64,000 nucleotides of DNA from Pseudomonas iridis (lineage in GTDB: Bacteria > Pseudomonadota > Gammaproteobacteria > Pseudomonadales > Pseudomonadaceae), in contig NZ_JACXXO010000024.1 in NCBI RefSeq assembly GCF_017980685.1, positions 1 to 64,000 of the forward strand, in the 5' to 3' direction. Positions within the stretch are counted from its first letter, which is position 1. Each line of letters begins with the position of its first letter. A program made the translations under genes and the position numbers. Shown here piece after piece: positions 1 through 8,428 of the stretch. The notes under the pieces were generated by a model, which did no database searches, was not told where the DNA came from, and worked only from the letters and a program-made list of their open reading frames with translations.

Positions 1-179
1 CAGCACGATCAGAGGAAAGAGCCGTGAATTAAAGACAAGAAGGGTCTGTTTTTCGGCCGACTTGGATTTTTTGAACCTCAAGCAGCGAGGGCCTCAAAAA
101 TCGGTGGGTACTTCAGACCTTCCCTAATAAAGTTGCGACAGAAATCAGTACAAATCTTCCCGACGAATTCACGCCCGCA

Positions 180-362
180 TTGAATACGCCCAGCCGCCAT
201 CGCGCACTAAAAGCCATTCAGCAACTGGAGTTGCCGGTAGCGCGTAAAGAAAACAATTTTGTCGTCATAGGCCCATATAAACATAAGCAGGACGCGGCTC
301 GAGTCGTGAAAGAGCTGAGTGAAAGTCATGGCGTTCGAGGATGGATGATGGCAGGAAATTGA
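180..362 (+). CDS. small hypothetical protein
   Basis: This is a possible 60-residue protein with a TTG start. The frame stays open upstream to about position 75 but offers no ATG or GTG, so the start is a guess and no clear ribosome binding site is visible. The middle and end (FVVIGPYKHKQDAARVV followed by a VRGWMMAGN-like tail) resemble the short alternating pattern of SPOR-type peptides, but the match is too weak for a family assignment. It precedes the DUF6388 gene by about 70 bases on the same strand. It could be a remnant of a longer gene. Confidence 0.35.
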   Translation: MNTPSRHRALKAIQQLELPVARKENNFVVIGPYKHKQDAARVVKELSESHGVRGWMMAGN

Positions 363-432
363 CATAGTCCAATTTAGCGCTGGGCCGACCTTGAACAACC
401 AGCTACTTATTGCATGCCACAAGAGAGCATTC

Positions 433-723
433 ATGATCGCAAAAGAACTTAGAGCCGAACTTGCCCTGAAGAAATTCCTGGACGCCAATCTATGGATTCA
501 GCTTGAACTCAGCGAGCTGAATTACAGCCTCGCTGAAAACTGCGGGCTCTCGCCAGAAGAATATCGCCTTAAATTTCTGAAAGAAGCATTTGAAGCAGAA
601 GCCGACGCGCACGGCTGCGATTGCTGGGACTTCATCCTGCAGTGGGCGGCCGAAACCAAGGAAGAACTTGAATTGATGCGCGAAGAACGCATGAAAGAGA
701 TTTATGACTTTATGGACAATTAA
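433..723 (+). CDS. DUF6388 family protein
   Basis: This is a protein of about 96 residues matching the Pseudomonas DUF6388 pattern: an ALKKFLDAN-like N-terminal helix, a SPEEYR motif and an EAFEAEADAHG core followed by a tryptophan-containing helix. The protein is highly charged, helical and probably cytosolic, and its function is unknown. A TTG start at 391 is possible, but ATG 433 is preferred because AGAGAG lies six bases upstream and the extra residues do not fit the family. No operon partner is evident. The next gene runs towards it on the opposite strand. Confidence 0.72.
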   Translation: MIAKELRAELALKKFLDANLWIQLELSELNYSLAENCGLSPEEYRLKFLKEAFEAEADAHGCDCWDFILQWAAETKEELELMREERMKEIYDFMDN

Positions 724-826
724 TAGACGCTACAAATTTCGTAACCTTTAAAAGCTCAGAGTTTCAAGATGAAAGACTAACTTCATCGGCGGGAGCATTA
801 CCCAATACTCCCGCCCTCCTCTCGGT

Positions 827-1681
827 TCAAACCGCCGTATAACTATCAACCACACGCCGATACTGGCTGGGGGAAGCGCCGATGTGCTGACGGAAAAACC
901 GTGTGAAATGACCTTGCTCGGAGAACCCGAGGTTCTCAGACAACAGGCCCAACGTGCCACTGCGCTCACGCTCCAGCCAGGCAAAAGCCCGGCGCATGCG
1001 CGCGTCGTTAAGCAGCAGGGTCGGGGTCATGCCGGTGTCTTTCTTGAACAGCGCAAAGAAGTGTGCCCGAGACAGACCACAGGCCCGCGCGGCGTTGTCG
1101 ATCGGGTTCGGATCATCGAGGTGCTCAAGCAACCAGGCGGTGCCACGGCGCACGCGCGCATCCCGGAACTCACCTGTGTTGGGCGCACCCAGTAGCGACA
1201 AATGCCGCCAGCTGGAAAAGTCCTCGATCAGTTCGATCAGGAAGTCGAACAGCATGAACTCCAAACGCTCTTTCGGCACGATCCCACAACCATGCGCTTC
1301 GGCGACCAGGATGTCGGCCAGGGTGCGATTTCGACTCGACAGCTCGATGCATGATTGGGCAAAAAAGTCCGGCCGACCGCTGAGCGCCAGCGATTGCTGG
1401 GCAGTGGCCAGCCAGGCGGGCTCTATGTAAAGCGCCAGGATTAGCGTGGCACCGGCACCCGGCTGCGGATCGTAGAAATGCGGCTCCCAGGCGTTGACCA
1501 ACACCGCGGTGCGATCACTGAGCGGAACCCGTCGACCGTTAACGTTGAAGTAAGTATCCTCGCCGGACACTTTGACCAGCACATGGCATTCGGAATGGGT
1601 ATGGGTGACCAGCGAATGATCCATATTCAGCAAGGCGACCCGGCCAAACCTGCCGTGGAAAACCCGTTGGGCAATCGACAT
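827..1681 (-). CDS. AraC family transcriptional regulator
   Basis: This 284-residue regulator has an N-terminal cupin-like sensor domain (roughly residues 10-140, with the THTHSECHVLV metal/effector-type motif) and a C-terminal AraC DNA-binding domain with two helix-turn-helices (ACGLSRAHFFALFKKDTGMTP and LGFSEQGHFTRFFRQHIG). ATG 1681 is chosen because GAGGAGGAA sits immediately upstream; an ATG 14 codons earlier lacks such a site. It lies at the left edge of the furan-type catabolic cluster, 186 bases downstream of the xdhC-like gene on the same strand, so it is a plausible pathway regulator. The effector is unknown. Confidence 0.9.
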   Translation of the reverse strand: MSIAQRVFHGRFGRVALLNMDHSLVTHTHSECHVLVKVSGEDTYFNVNGRRVPLSDRTAVLVNAWEPHFYDPQPGAGATLILALYIEPAWLATAQQSLALSGRPDFFAQSCIELSSRNRTLADILVAEAHGCGIVPKERLEFMLFDFLIELIEDFSSWRHLSLLGAPNTGEFRDARVRRGTAWLLEHLDDPNPIDNAARACGLSRAHFFALFKKDTGMTPTLLLNDARMRRAFAWLERERSGTLGLLSENLGFSEQGHFTRFFRQHIGASPSQYRRVVDSYTAV

Positions 1682-1867
1682 CAGATTCCTCCTCGCTTGA
1701 AGCGATATTGTTATCGGCCTCAATGCATATCATCGGGGCGCTTATCTATTTCTCAAGCCCGTCGATCGGTCCATGGTTCAGCCAGACTTGGCTGGCCACT
1801 ATCGCGCGCGAATGACCGAGCGTCTACCTCGACTTTCGCAGCCCCCACGTTCGTCGGAAAAACCGCC

Positions 1868-2839
1868 TTACAAGGCATGGCGTTCTTTGCCGTGATAAAC
1901 GCGCAGGATATCGGCCACCACCGCCAGAGCGATCTCCGCCGGGGCCTTGCTGCCCAGATCGAGGCCGATGGGCATGTGCAAACGGGCAATCTGTTCATCC
2001 GTCAGACCACCGATGCGCTTGAGCCGCTCGGCGCGCTTGGCCGAGGTTGCCTGAGAACCCATGGCACCGATGTAAAACGCCGGGGTGTGAACCGCTTCCA
2101 TCAGCGCCAGATCATCGATTCGAGGATCGTGAGTCAGCGCCACCACCGCAGTCGCCGCATGGCAACCACCAGCGGCGATGTACATCGAGGGCAGCACGCG
2201 TTGCATCTCCACGCCTTCGAGCTGCACATGCTGCATCTCATCCCGGGGGTCGCAGGCGATGACTTCGCAGCCGATGGCGCGGGCGAAACTGGCGCAAACT
2301 TCAGCGACCGGCGACAGCCCGGCCAGAATCAGTCGCAACGCAGGGCCAACACTGATGCGCACCGTCTCGTCGACGACTTGCACCCGCTCGCTGCCGTGTC
2401 CGATGTCTGCGTCCAGGCGCAAGGCTCCGCTGCTCAACTCGACATGGCGCAGCAGACGCCGCTGACCCAGTAACGCCGCTTGCAGACTCTCCAGGTGCTC
2501 GATCCATTCGAGACTCGCAGCGCGGTGCTCGACCAGCACGATCAGCACGCCACCACAGGGTAATCGCAGACGGTGGCGTTGCTCGACGCTGTCGCCATAA
2601 CTGACGATCTGCGCCGGTTCGCGTAATTCACCGCGCGTCAGGCTTTCGAGAAACTCCTCCTCGACGCAGCCACCCGACAGCGAGCCGACGTGTTCGCCCG
2701 AGCCATTGGTCACCAGCATCGCCCCCGGCGCACGCGGCGCCGAGCCATAGGTGGAGAGCACCGTACACAGCCACTGGGCCTGCCCGGCGCGAGCCCATTG
2801 CAGTGCCTGGTCGATCACCTGAACATCGAGATGACGCAT
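1868..2839 (-). CDS. XdhC/CoxI family molybdenum hydroxylase maturation protein
   Basis: This 323-residue protein has the two XdhC parts: an N-terminal XdhC/CoxI domain (TVLSTYGSAPRAPGAMLV, then GSLSGGCVEEEF with the conserved cysteine) and a C-terminal Rossmann domain (LILAGLSPVAEVCASFARAIGCEV, then ALTHDPRIDD and YIGAMGSQATSAKR). XdhC proteins bind molybdenum cofactor and help deliver its sulfurated form to molybdenum hydroxylases. The obvious client is the CoxSML-type enzyme at 14.2-18.5 kb. The start region faces a divergent hydrolase gene across a 90-base gap containing palindromes. The family call is strong; the partner is inferred from context. Confidence 0.9.
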   Translation of the reverse strand: MRHLDVQVIDQALQWARAGQAQWLCTVLSTYGSAPRAPGAMLVTNGSGEHVGSLSGGCVEEEFLESLTRGELREPAQIVSYGDSVEQRHRLRLPCGGVLIVLVEHRAASLEWIEHLESLQAALLGQRRLLRHVELSSGALRLDADIGHGSERVQVVDETVRISVGPALRLILAGLSPVAEVCASFARAIGCEVIACDPRDEMQHVQLEGVEMQRVLPSMYIAAGGCHAATAVVALTHDPRIDDLALMEAVHTPAFYIGAMGSQATSAKRAERLKRIGGLTDEQIARLHMPIGLDLGSKAPAEIALAVVADILRVYHGKERHAL

Positions 2840-2878
2840 GTTTTCTGTACCTCAAGCAAAGCGTGGTGCTGCAGACAG

Positions 2879-2929
2879 GGTTACGTTTACGGTAACCTGC
2901 GAGCAACCTTGTTCAATCGTTGATTCAAC
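2879..2929. promoter_or_regulatory. two palindromes in the divergent xdhC-like/hydrolase promoter
   Basis: A perfect inverted repeat GGTTAC-N7-GTAACC occupies 2879-2897. A second, imperfect 19-base palindrome (GTTCAATC, then GATTCAAC) occupies 2911-2929 and touches the ATG of the hydrolase. Their place between two divergent starts suggests operators, but the regulator cannot be named from sequence. Confidence 0.5.
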
Positions 2930-3709
2930 ATGTCGCCACAACAATTTCTGCAACTTGGGCCGCTGCGCCTGGAATATCGCCAAATTCCTGCGGCTGACCC
3001 ATCGCGACCGACGCTTGTGCTGTTGCACGAAGGCCTCGGCAGCGCCGATCAATGGAAAGACTTCCCCCAGCGCCTGGCCCAGGCCAGCGGTTGCGGTGTG
3101 GTCACCTACAGTCGTCAGGGTTATGGGCAATCGAGCCCGGTAACCCTGCCGCGTCCGCTGAACTACCTGAGCAGCGACGGCCCTCGTGAACTGCGGCAAT
3201 TGCTCGATGCCTTGCAACTGCCGCAAGTGGTTTTGCTCGGTCACAGTGACGGCGCCTCCATTGTCCTCGCCTATGCCGCCGCCAATGATCCCCGCGTATT
3301 GGGCAGCATTGCACTGGCGCCTCACGTGATTGTCGAGACCGAGAGCCTCGATGGCATTCGCCATACCACCGAGGTTTGGCATCAGGGCGAATTGCGCGAA
3401 CGCCTGGCACGCCACCATGGGACCAATGTCGACGGCGCCTTTCACGGTTGGAGCGACAGCTGGTTGCACCCGGACTTTTCCTTGGACGATCTCGAAGCGC
3501 AGTTGGCTTATATCGAAAGGCCGCTGCTGGTCATTCAGGGTCGCGAAGACCACTACGCCACGCCCGAGCAACTGATGGTCATCCAGCGACAGGTGCCTGG
3601 GCCGTGCCGCTGTGTGTTGCTGGATAACTGCCGGCACTTTCCCCAGACCGAAGCGACCGAGCGGACCTTGCAGCTGATCTGCGAATTCCTGGAGCGCCTC
3701 CCCGCCTGA
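2930..3709 (+). CDS. alpha/beta fold hydrolase
   Basis: This is a 259-residue single-domain alpha/beta hydrolase. The oxyanion region LLHEGLGSADQWKDFP, the nucleophile elbow GHSDGAS (Ser), the acid-loop region GREDHYATPEQ (Asp) and the late DNCRHFPQTE histidine give a complete Ser-Asp-His triad. No signal peptide is visible, so it is probably cytosolic. It is divergently transcribed from the xdhC-like gene and faces the ubiX-like gene convergently, inside the furan-type cluster. A lactone or thioester hydrolase role in that pathway is possible, but nothing in the sequence fixes the substrate. No strong ribosome binding site precedes the ATG. Confidence 0.88.
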   Translation: MSPQQFLQLGPLRLEYRQIPAADPSRPTLVLLHEGLGSADQWKDFPQRLAQASGCGVVTYSRQGYGQSSPVTLPRPLNYLSSDGPRELRQLLDALQLPQVVLLGHSDGASIVLAYAAANDPRVLGSIALAPHVIVETESLDGIRHTTEVWHQGELRERLARHHGTNVDGAFHGWSDSWLHPDFSLDDLEAQLAYIERPLLVIQGREDHYATPEQLMVIQRQVPGPCRCVLLDNCRHFPQTEATERTLQLICEFLERLPA

Positions 3710-3725
3710 ATGCCCCGAATGTGAC

Positions 3726-4349
3726 TCAACCATCGATCACCTCATCCAGCGTTGCTACGCGCTCCTGTCGTTCGCGCCAGCGACGGACGACACCCAGTTC
3801 GATATCGAACATATCCAGCACCCTTCCTACAGTGTGATCGATCATGTCATCCAGGCTGGTCGGCTTGGCATAGAACGCAGGCACTGGCGGCGCGATCACC
3901 GCACCGAGTTCAGCCAACTCGGTCATGCTGCGCAGGTGATTGCGGTGCAGTGGCGTCTCGCGAACCATCAGCACCAGGCGCCGGCGCTCCTTGAGCACCA
4001 CGTCGGCGGCGCGGGTCAGCAGCGTTGAGGTCACGCCGCTGGCAATTTCTGACAGGCTGCGTATCGAACACGGCGCGATGATCATGCCCATGGTTTTGAA
4101 CGAGCCACTGGCAATTGCCGCGCCGATGTCCTGATTGATGTAGCTAACGTCAGCAAGGGTCTTGATCTGAGACCAGGACATCTCGGTTTCATGGGCCAAA
4201 GTAATCAGCGCCGACTTGCTGACCACCAGATGGGTTTCAATCGGCGTGTCGCGCAACAGCTCCAGTAGACGTACGCCATAAACGGCGCCGGAGGCACCGG
4301 AAATTCCTACGATCAGCCGCTGCGGCCGACTATTACTGGGAACGCTCAT
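3726..4349 (-). CDS. hmfG: UbiX-type flavin prenyltransferase
   Basis: This 207-residue protein is a complete UbiX/Pad1-like flavoprotein: the N-terminal nucleotide-binding motif GISGASGAVYG, the APCSIRSLSEIASG phosphate/flavin loop, and the ERRRLVLMVRETPLH segment typical of the family. UbiX enzymes prenylate FMN to make the prFMN cofactor required by UbiD decarboxylases. The likely client is the UbiD protein at 9860-11293, which corresponds to the hmfF/hmfG pairing. A good site (AGGAAGG) precedes the ATG. The 5' end overlaps the lysR gene by 17 bases, so it is the last gene of the minus-strand operon. The hmfG name is by gene content. Confidence 0.85.
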   Translation of the reverse strand: MSVPSNSRPQRLIVGISGASGAVYGVRLLELLRDTPIETHLVVSKSALITLAHETEMSWSQIKTLADVSYINQDIGAAIASGSFKTMGMIIAPCSIRSLSEIASGVTSTLLTRAADVVLKERRRLVLMVRETPLHRNHLRSMTELAELGAVIAPPVPAFYAKPTSLDDMIDHTVGRVLDMFDIELGVVRRWRERQERVATLDEVIDG

Positions 4350-5286
4350 GGTCGCCTTCCTCTATCGGGCCTTCTTTGTAGAAATGGATGGCGTCGAGTG
4401 CGGTGGTCATGGTTTTGCCGATCATCTCGATGAACAGCATTGCCGCCGGGGTCAGTGGTCGACGGGCGTCGTGCACACAGACCATGCGCCGGCTGATCCC
4501 CGGCGCGGCCAGCGGATAGGCGCGCAACGCGCCTTCGTGCAATCCGCGATGCAAGACGGTTGCCGGCAGCACGCTGACCCAGTCGCTGCGACGCAAGAAG
4601 TCCTCAATGACCGCCAGATCGTCCACCTCCAACTGCGGGGTGACTTCAATGCCCTGGGCGGCAAGGTGCTGGTCGATGACCATACGCAGCCCGTGACGAC
4701 GCGAGGGCAGCACCAGTTTGAATCCCGCCAGACTGGCCAACGGCAAGGGCAACGCTCCATTAAGGCGATTGGCTGCACCGGTGGCGACCAGTAGCTCCTC
4801 ATCGAAAATGTCGTGGCCGATCAGGTGCTCATGCTGAAAGCTTTGGTTGATGACCGCGAAATCCAGCACGCCGGTCAGGACCTTCGCGATCAACTCCTGG
4901 CTGTAGCCCGAGGTGACGCTCAATTCAACCTGTGGCTGATGCTCGACGAAATGCGCCAGGGTGCTGGCCGACGCGTTGTTGGCGGCAGACGCGATCAGCC
5001 CGGCACTGATGCGTCCGCCGATCTGGCCGCTACGGTCGATCAGGGCCTGACGCGCCGCCAGCAGCTGGCCAAGAATCGGCATGAACAAACGATAAGCCTG
5101 ATCGCCGGCCTCGGTCGGCGCCATGCCCTTGGAGCTGCGCTCGAACAACGTCTGCCCGAGTTCTTCCTCAAGCCTGGCGATCTGCATCGACAACGCCGGT
5201 TGCACGATATTCAAGCGCTGCGCAGCCCGGGTGACGGAGCCTTCCTCATAAAGGCAGGTAAAATACTTCAGATGGCGCAGCTCCAT
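4333..5286 (-). CDS. LysR family transcriptional regulator
   Basis: This 317-residue LysR regulator has the N-terminal winged helix-turn-helix (MELRHLKYF, then GSVTRAAQRLNIVQPALSMQI) and a C-terminal periplasmic-binding-protein-like effector domain. An upstream ATG would add 56 Arg-rich residues overlapping the aldehyde dehydrogenase gene; ATG 5286 is chosen because the family always begins at MELRHLKY or similar. It sits between the aldehyde dehydrogenase (20-base gap) and the ubiX-like gene (17-base overlap), embedded in the operon it probably controls. It is a good candidate for the furan-responsive regulator (HmfR-like), but the ligand is inferred from context only. Confidence 0.88.
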   Translation of the reverse strand: MELRHLKYFTCLYEEGSVTRAAQRLNIVQPALSMQIARLEEELGQTLFERSSKGMAPTEAGDQAYRLFMPILGQLLAARQALIDRSGQIGGRISAGLIASAANNASASTLAHFVEHQPQVELSVTSGYSQELIAKVLTGVLDFAVINQSFQHEHLIGHDIFDEELLVATGAANRLNGALPLPLASLAGFKLVLPSRRHGLRMVIDQHLAAQGIEVTPQLEVDDLAVIEDFLRRSDWVSVLPATVLHRGLHEGALRAYPLAAPGISRRMVCVHDARRPLTPAAMLFIEMIGKTMTTALDAIHFYKEGPIEEGDHERSQ

Positions 5287-5306
5287 GGTCACCCTCGCGT
5301 GCGCGC

Positions 5307-6749
5307 TCAACCGAGCGTGCCGACGTTCTGATAAATGTGTTTGAGCTCGCTGAAATCCAGCAGCGCATCGACGCCATGCAAGCGCCCCAGGCCGCTCTTG
5401 CGGTAGCCACCGGTTTCCGCCTCGGCGAACAATTTGTTGTGGTCGTTCAGCCACACCGTACCGTTGCGCAGTGCCCGAGCGACACGCCAGGCGCGAGCGC
5501 CCTGCCCGGTCCAGACACTCGCCGACAGACCGAACTCGGTATGGTTGGCGCGCGCTACTGCCTCGGCTTCATCTTCGAAGGACTCCAGCACCAGCAACGG
5601 GCCGAAGATTTCCTCCTGGCAGAAGAACGCGCCGCTGTCGCGGTGGGCGATCAGTGCAGGGGCGAGGAAGGCGCCCTGACTCAGCGCGCCATCCGGGCGG
5701 CCGCCGGCCAGCAGCACCTCGTCGCAACAGTCCAGCGCCTCGGCGATGCGCCTCTCGACCTTGTCGCGCGACTGCCAGTCGATCAGCGGGCCCATTTGCG
5801 TCGCCGCCTCCAAACCGTGGCCCAGGCGGATTTCGCCGAGCGCGGCACTGAGCGCACGTTTCATCTCGGCAAAACGGCTGGCCTGCACCAGCACGCGCCG
5901 TGCGGCGGTGCACTGTTGGCCGGAAATGATGGTTGCTGCTGCCGCCAGTTTCGGTGCGATAGCCTCGACGTCGGTATCCTCGAAGACCAGGCAACAGGAT
6001 TTGCCGCCGAGTTCAAGGGACAGCTTCTTCATGGTCGCTGCGGCGTCTTGCATGATGCGCTGGCCGGTTGCGGTGGAGCCAGTAAAGCTGAGCACATCTA
6101 CCAGCGGCGAAGCCACCAGGTACGCCGCGCCGACATGCCCAGTTTCAGCGAACAGGTTGACCGCGCCGGCCGGTAGGCCCGGTAGGGCGAATAGCGGCTC
6201 GAGCATGGCCGCGTTGAATAGCGCGGTCTGCGGCGCCGGCTTGATCACCGCGGTGCAGCCGGCCGCCAATGCCGGGGCGAGGGCGCGCACCAGCAGCACC
6301 GCCGGGGCATTCCATGGAATGATCAGCCCCGCGACCCCGGCCGGTTCACGCAGCATGTTGGAGAACTCGCCAGGCGCCACCTCCATCACATGGCCGGGAT
6401 TGTGTCGGGCCAGACCGGCATAATAGACAATCTCGGAAATCGCCCCGGCTATCTCGCCGCGCGATTGCACCAGGGCCTTGCCATTCTCGCGGGTGAGCAG
6501 CTGCGCCAGTTCCTCCTGGCGTGCCTTGAGGCCTGCGGCCCAATCCAGCAGCAATTGCTGACGCAGGCGCGGATTCTGTGACCACTGCGGGTTGGCGAAG
6601 GCGCGCGCGGCGGCGGAGACCGCCGCTTGCGCCTCGGCTTCGCCGCCATCGGCGAAGCGGCCGATCAACTCGCAGCTGGCCGGGTCGAAGCTGTCCGCCC
6701 AATGTCCCGCGTCGGTCCATTGCCCATCGATGAAATGTCTGCTTTGCAT
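5307..6749 (-). CDS. aldehyde dehydrogenase (NAD(P)+-dependent)
   Basis: This 480-residue ALDH-superfamily enzyme has the catalytic glutamate in LELGGKS, the catalytic cysteine in SGQQCTAARR, the cofactor loop FTGSTATG, and the late EEIFGPLL motif. It is of normal full length and cytosolic. A clear GGAGG precedes the ATG. In the cluster it would oxidise furfural, 5-hydroxymethylfurfural or formylfuroate to the corresponding acid. It is followed directly by the LysR gene and preceded by the fatty-acid-hydroxylase-family gene. The enzyme class is certain; the substrate is inferred from neighbours. Confidence 0.92.
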   Translation of the reverse strand: MQSRHFIDGQWTDAGHWADSFDPASCELIGRFADGGEAEAQAAVSAAARAFANPQWSQNPRLRQQLLLDWAAGLKARQEELAQLLTRENGKALVQSRGEIAGAISEIVYYAGLARHNPGHVMEVAPGEFSNMLREPAGVAGLIIPWNAPAVLLVRALAPALAAGCTAVIKPAPQTALFNAAMLEPLFALPGLPAGAVNLFAETGHVGAAYLVASPLVDVLSFTGSTATGQRIMQDAAATMKKLSLELGGKSCCLVFEDTDVEAIAPKLAAAATIISGQQCTAARRVLVQASRFAEMKRALSAALGEIRLGHGLEAATQMGPLIDWQSRDKVERRIAEALDCCDEVLLAGGRPDGALSQGAFLAPALIAHRDSGAFFCQEEIFGPLLVLESFEDEAEAVARANHTEFGLSASVWTGQGARAWRVARALRNGTVWLNDHNKLFAEAETGGYRKSGLGRLHGVDALLDFSELKHIYQNVGTLG

Positions 6750-6820
6750 GAGTCCTCCGGTATTCCGTGGGTCAGCGAGCAGCGGTCGACCACCAGAACC
6801 GACCGCTCATTGAGTCGCTG

Positions 6821-7609
6821 TCAGAGCTGGTGTTCGGTAGCCGCTTTGGACGCGCGCTCGACCTGCTGCGCATCAACGCGAGCCTGGTCCTCGGGTTTGC
6901 GCGCCGCATCCGACATGCCATTGAACAGCGTGCCCAGCACGCCCTTGTTCAAGTCGCTGGTGCCAAACAGTGCATCGCAGATCGGAAAGGTCAGGTTGAA
7001 ATTGCGCGTGTGCATGAAGTCCGGGTTGTGATGCAGGACATGCATGCGGCGCACCGTGTTGACCAGCGGCATGGCATCGAGCAGCGGATGCTCGAGGTGC
7101 GACAGCGTGTGCAGGCCTTCGTACATCAGGAAGTAGGCCGCCATCGTCAACATTGCGATATAGCCGGCGTTGGCCGTCCATAACGTGCCCAGCAGCAGGG
7201 CCAGCGGCAGCGCGGCCATCACGAACAACACCGGAGCGAATGGGGGAAACAGCAGAGCGCGCCAATCCTGATGGCCGTGATAGTCCAGCGTCTTGTGCGA
7301 GAAGAACTGATGGTGGGTGGCGACATGCCGCTTGTAGGCCGGCTTGAGCCAGCTCCTCGGGCTGTGTAGCAAATAACGGTGGCCCGCCCATTCGGCCCAA
7401 TTGCCGAACAGGAACATCGGCACTACCACCAGCAACCACTCCTGCCAGCTCGCATCGACAATCTGGCTGGCGCAGTACCAGAGCACCCCGCCGGTGAACA
7501 GCAGGGTGAAAGCCAGGTGCATTTCGCCGCGATACCAGCTGGGTGTGGACGCACGATAGCTCTCGCGGTATGCGTGCGAACGCTCAACGATTTGTTGTTC
7601 ACGATTCAT
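6821..7609 (-). CDS. sterol desaturase/fatty acid hydroxylase family membrane protein
   Basis: This 262-residue integral membrane protein has about four hydrophobic segments and the histidine clusters of the di-iron fatty acid hydroxylase superfamily: GHRYLLHS, KRHVATHHQFF, HTLSHLEHP and RRMHVLHHNPDFMHTRNF. The conserved histidines that bind iron are all visible, so the protein looks active. It lies between the SDR and the aldehyde dehydrogenase in the operon. Its role in furan catabolism is unknown; hydroxylation of a side chain or a membrane-adaptation role are both possible. The ribosome site is weak (AAAGGG). Confidence 0.85.
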   Translation of the reverse strand: MNREQQIVERSHAYRESYRASTPSWYRGEMHLAFTLLFTGGVLWYCASQIVDASWQEWLLVVVPMFLFGNWAEWAGHRYLLHSPRSWLKPAYKRHVATHHQFFSHKTLDYHGHQDWRALLFPPFAPVLFVMAALPLALLLGTLWTANAGYIAMLTMAAYFLMYEGLHTLSHLEHPLLDAMPLVNTVRRMHVLHHNPDFMHTRNFNLTFPICDALFGTSDLNKGVLGTLFNGMSDAARKPEDQARVDAQQVERASKAATEHQL

Positions 7610-7658
7610 AACGGTTTACCCTTTCAATGAAATATCGGCTGCGCATGGACTCCCCCTA

Positions 7659-8417
7659 TCAGTGGGTCACCGAGCCGCCGTCGACCACCACAGTCTGGCC
7701 GCTCATGAAATCGCTGTCGGCGCTGGCCAGAAACAGCAGCGCGCCGACCAGGTCTTCCGGTACCGCCTCGCGCTTGATGCAGCGGCTGGCGATGTTGTTG
7801 CGCACGATGTCGCCGGCCCAGGCGGCGTTGGCCTGGACGTTGGCGCTCATGGTCAGGCCGGGGGCCAGGCAGTTGCAGCGGATGCCGGCGTCGCCGACTT
7901 CGCGCGCTATCGAGCGTGTCAGGGCAATCACCGCGCCCTTCGACGCGACATACGCCGCCATCATCGGCGCGCCTTTGAAAGCCGTTGCCGAGGCAATATT
8001 GACGATCTTGCCGTAGCCCTGACGGCGCATCACCGGCATTACCGCCTTCGCGCACTCGAAGGAACCGCGCACGTTGACTGCCATGATCCGGTCCCATTCC
8101 GCCGAGCTGGTCTGCTCGAAAGGTTTGAGTTCCAGGGTGGCGAACAACGCCGCGTTGTTGATCAGCACGTGCACACCGCTGAACTGCGCCACGGCTTCCT
8201 CGACCATGGCTTGCACCGCGGCACCGTCGGTCACGTCGCAAGCGATTGCCAGGGCCGTACCGCCCTTGTTGCGGATCGCGGCAGCGGTTTCGTCAGGCGC
8301 CTTCAAATCGCAGAGCACCACCTTCGCGCCCTCGGCCGCCAGCGCCTTGGCGTAGGTGGCGCCGATACCTTGGGCCGCGCCGGTGACGATAGCGACCTTG
8401 CCGGTCAATCTGTTCAT
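7659..8417 (-). CDS. SDR family oxidoreductase
   Basis: This 252-residue classical short-chain dehydrogenase/reductase has the N-terminal cofactor motif TGAAQGIG, the NNAA motif, the catalytic Ser and YVASK Tyr-Lys motif, and a C-terminal GGS tail. The aspartate in VLCDLKAP after the second strand suggests NAD(H) preference. ATG 8417 is chosen because AAGGAG lies six bases upstream; the ATG two codons earlier is too close to the site. It follows the MFS transporter gene by 11 bases. It could interconvert furanic alcohols and aldehydes (for example hydroxymethylfuroate), but the substrate is inferred from context. Confidence 0.9.
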   Translation of the reverse strand: MNRLTGKVAIVTGAAQGIGATYAKALAAEGAKVVLCDLKAPDETAAAIRNKGGTALAIACDVTDGAAVQAMVEEAVAQFSGVHVLINNAALFATLELKPFEQTSSAEWDRIMAVNVRGSFECAKAVMPVMRRQGYGKIVNIASATAFKGAPMMAAYVASKGAVIALTRSIAREVGDAGIRCNCLAPGLTMSANVQANAAWAGDIVRNNIASRCIKREAVPEDLVGALLFLASADSDFMSGQTVVVDGGSVTH

Positions 8418-8428
8418 TGCCATCTCCT

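Noticed and set aside
1478..2473. Long plus-strand frame of about 330 codons opposite the AraC and xdhC-like genes
   Set aside because: It is antisense to two well-supported genes, spans the gap between them, and its residue pattern (His/Gln/Arg-rich) is the usual mirror of GC-rich coding DNA.
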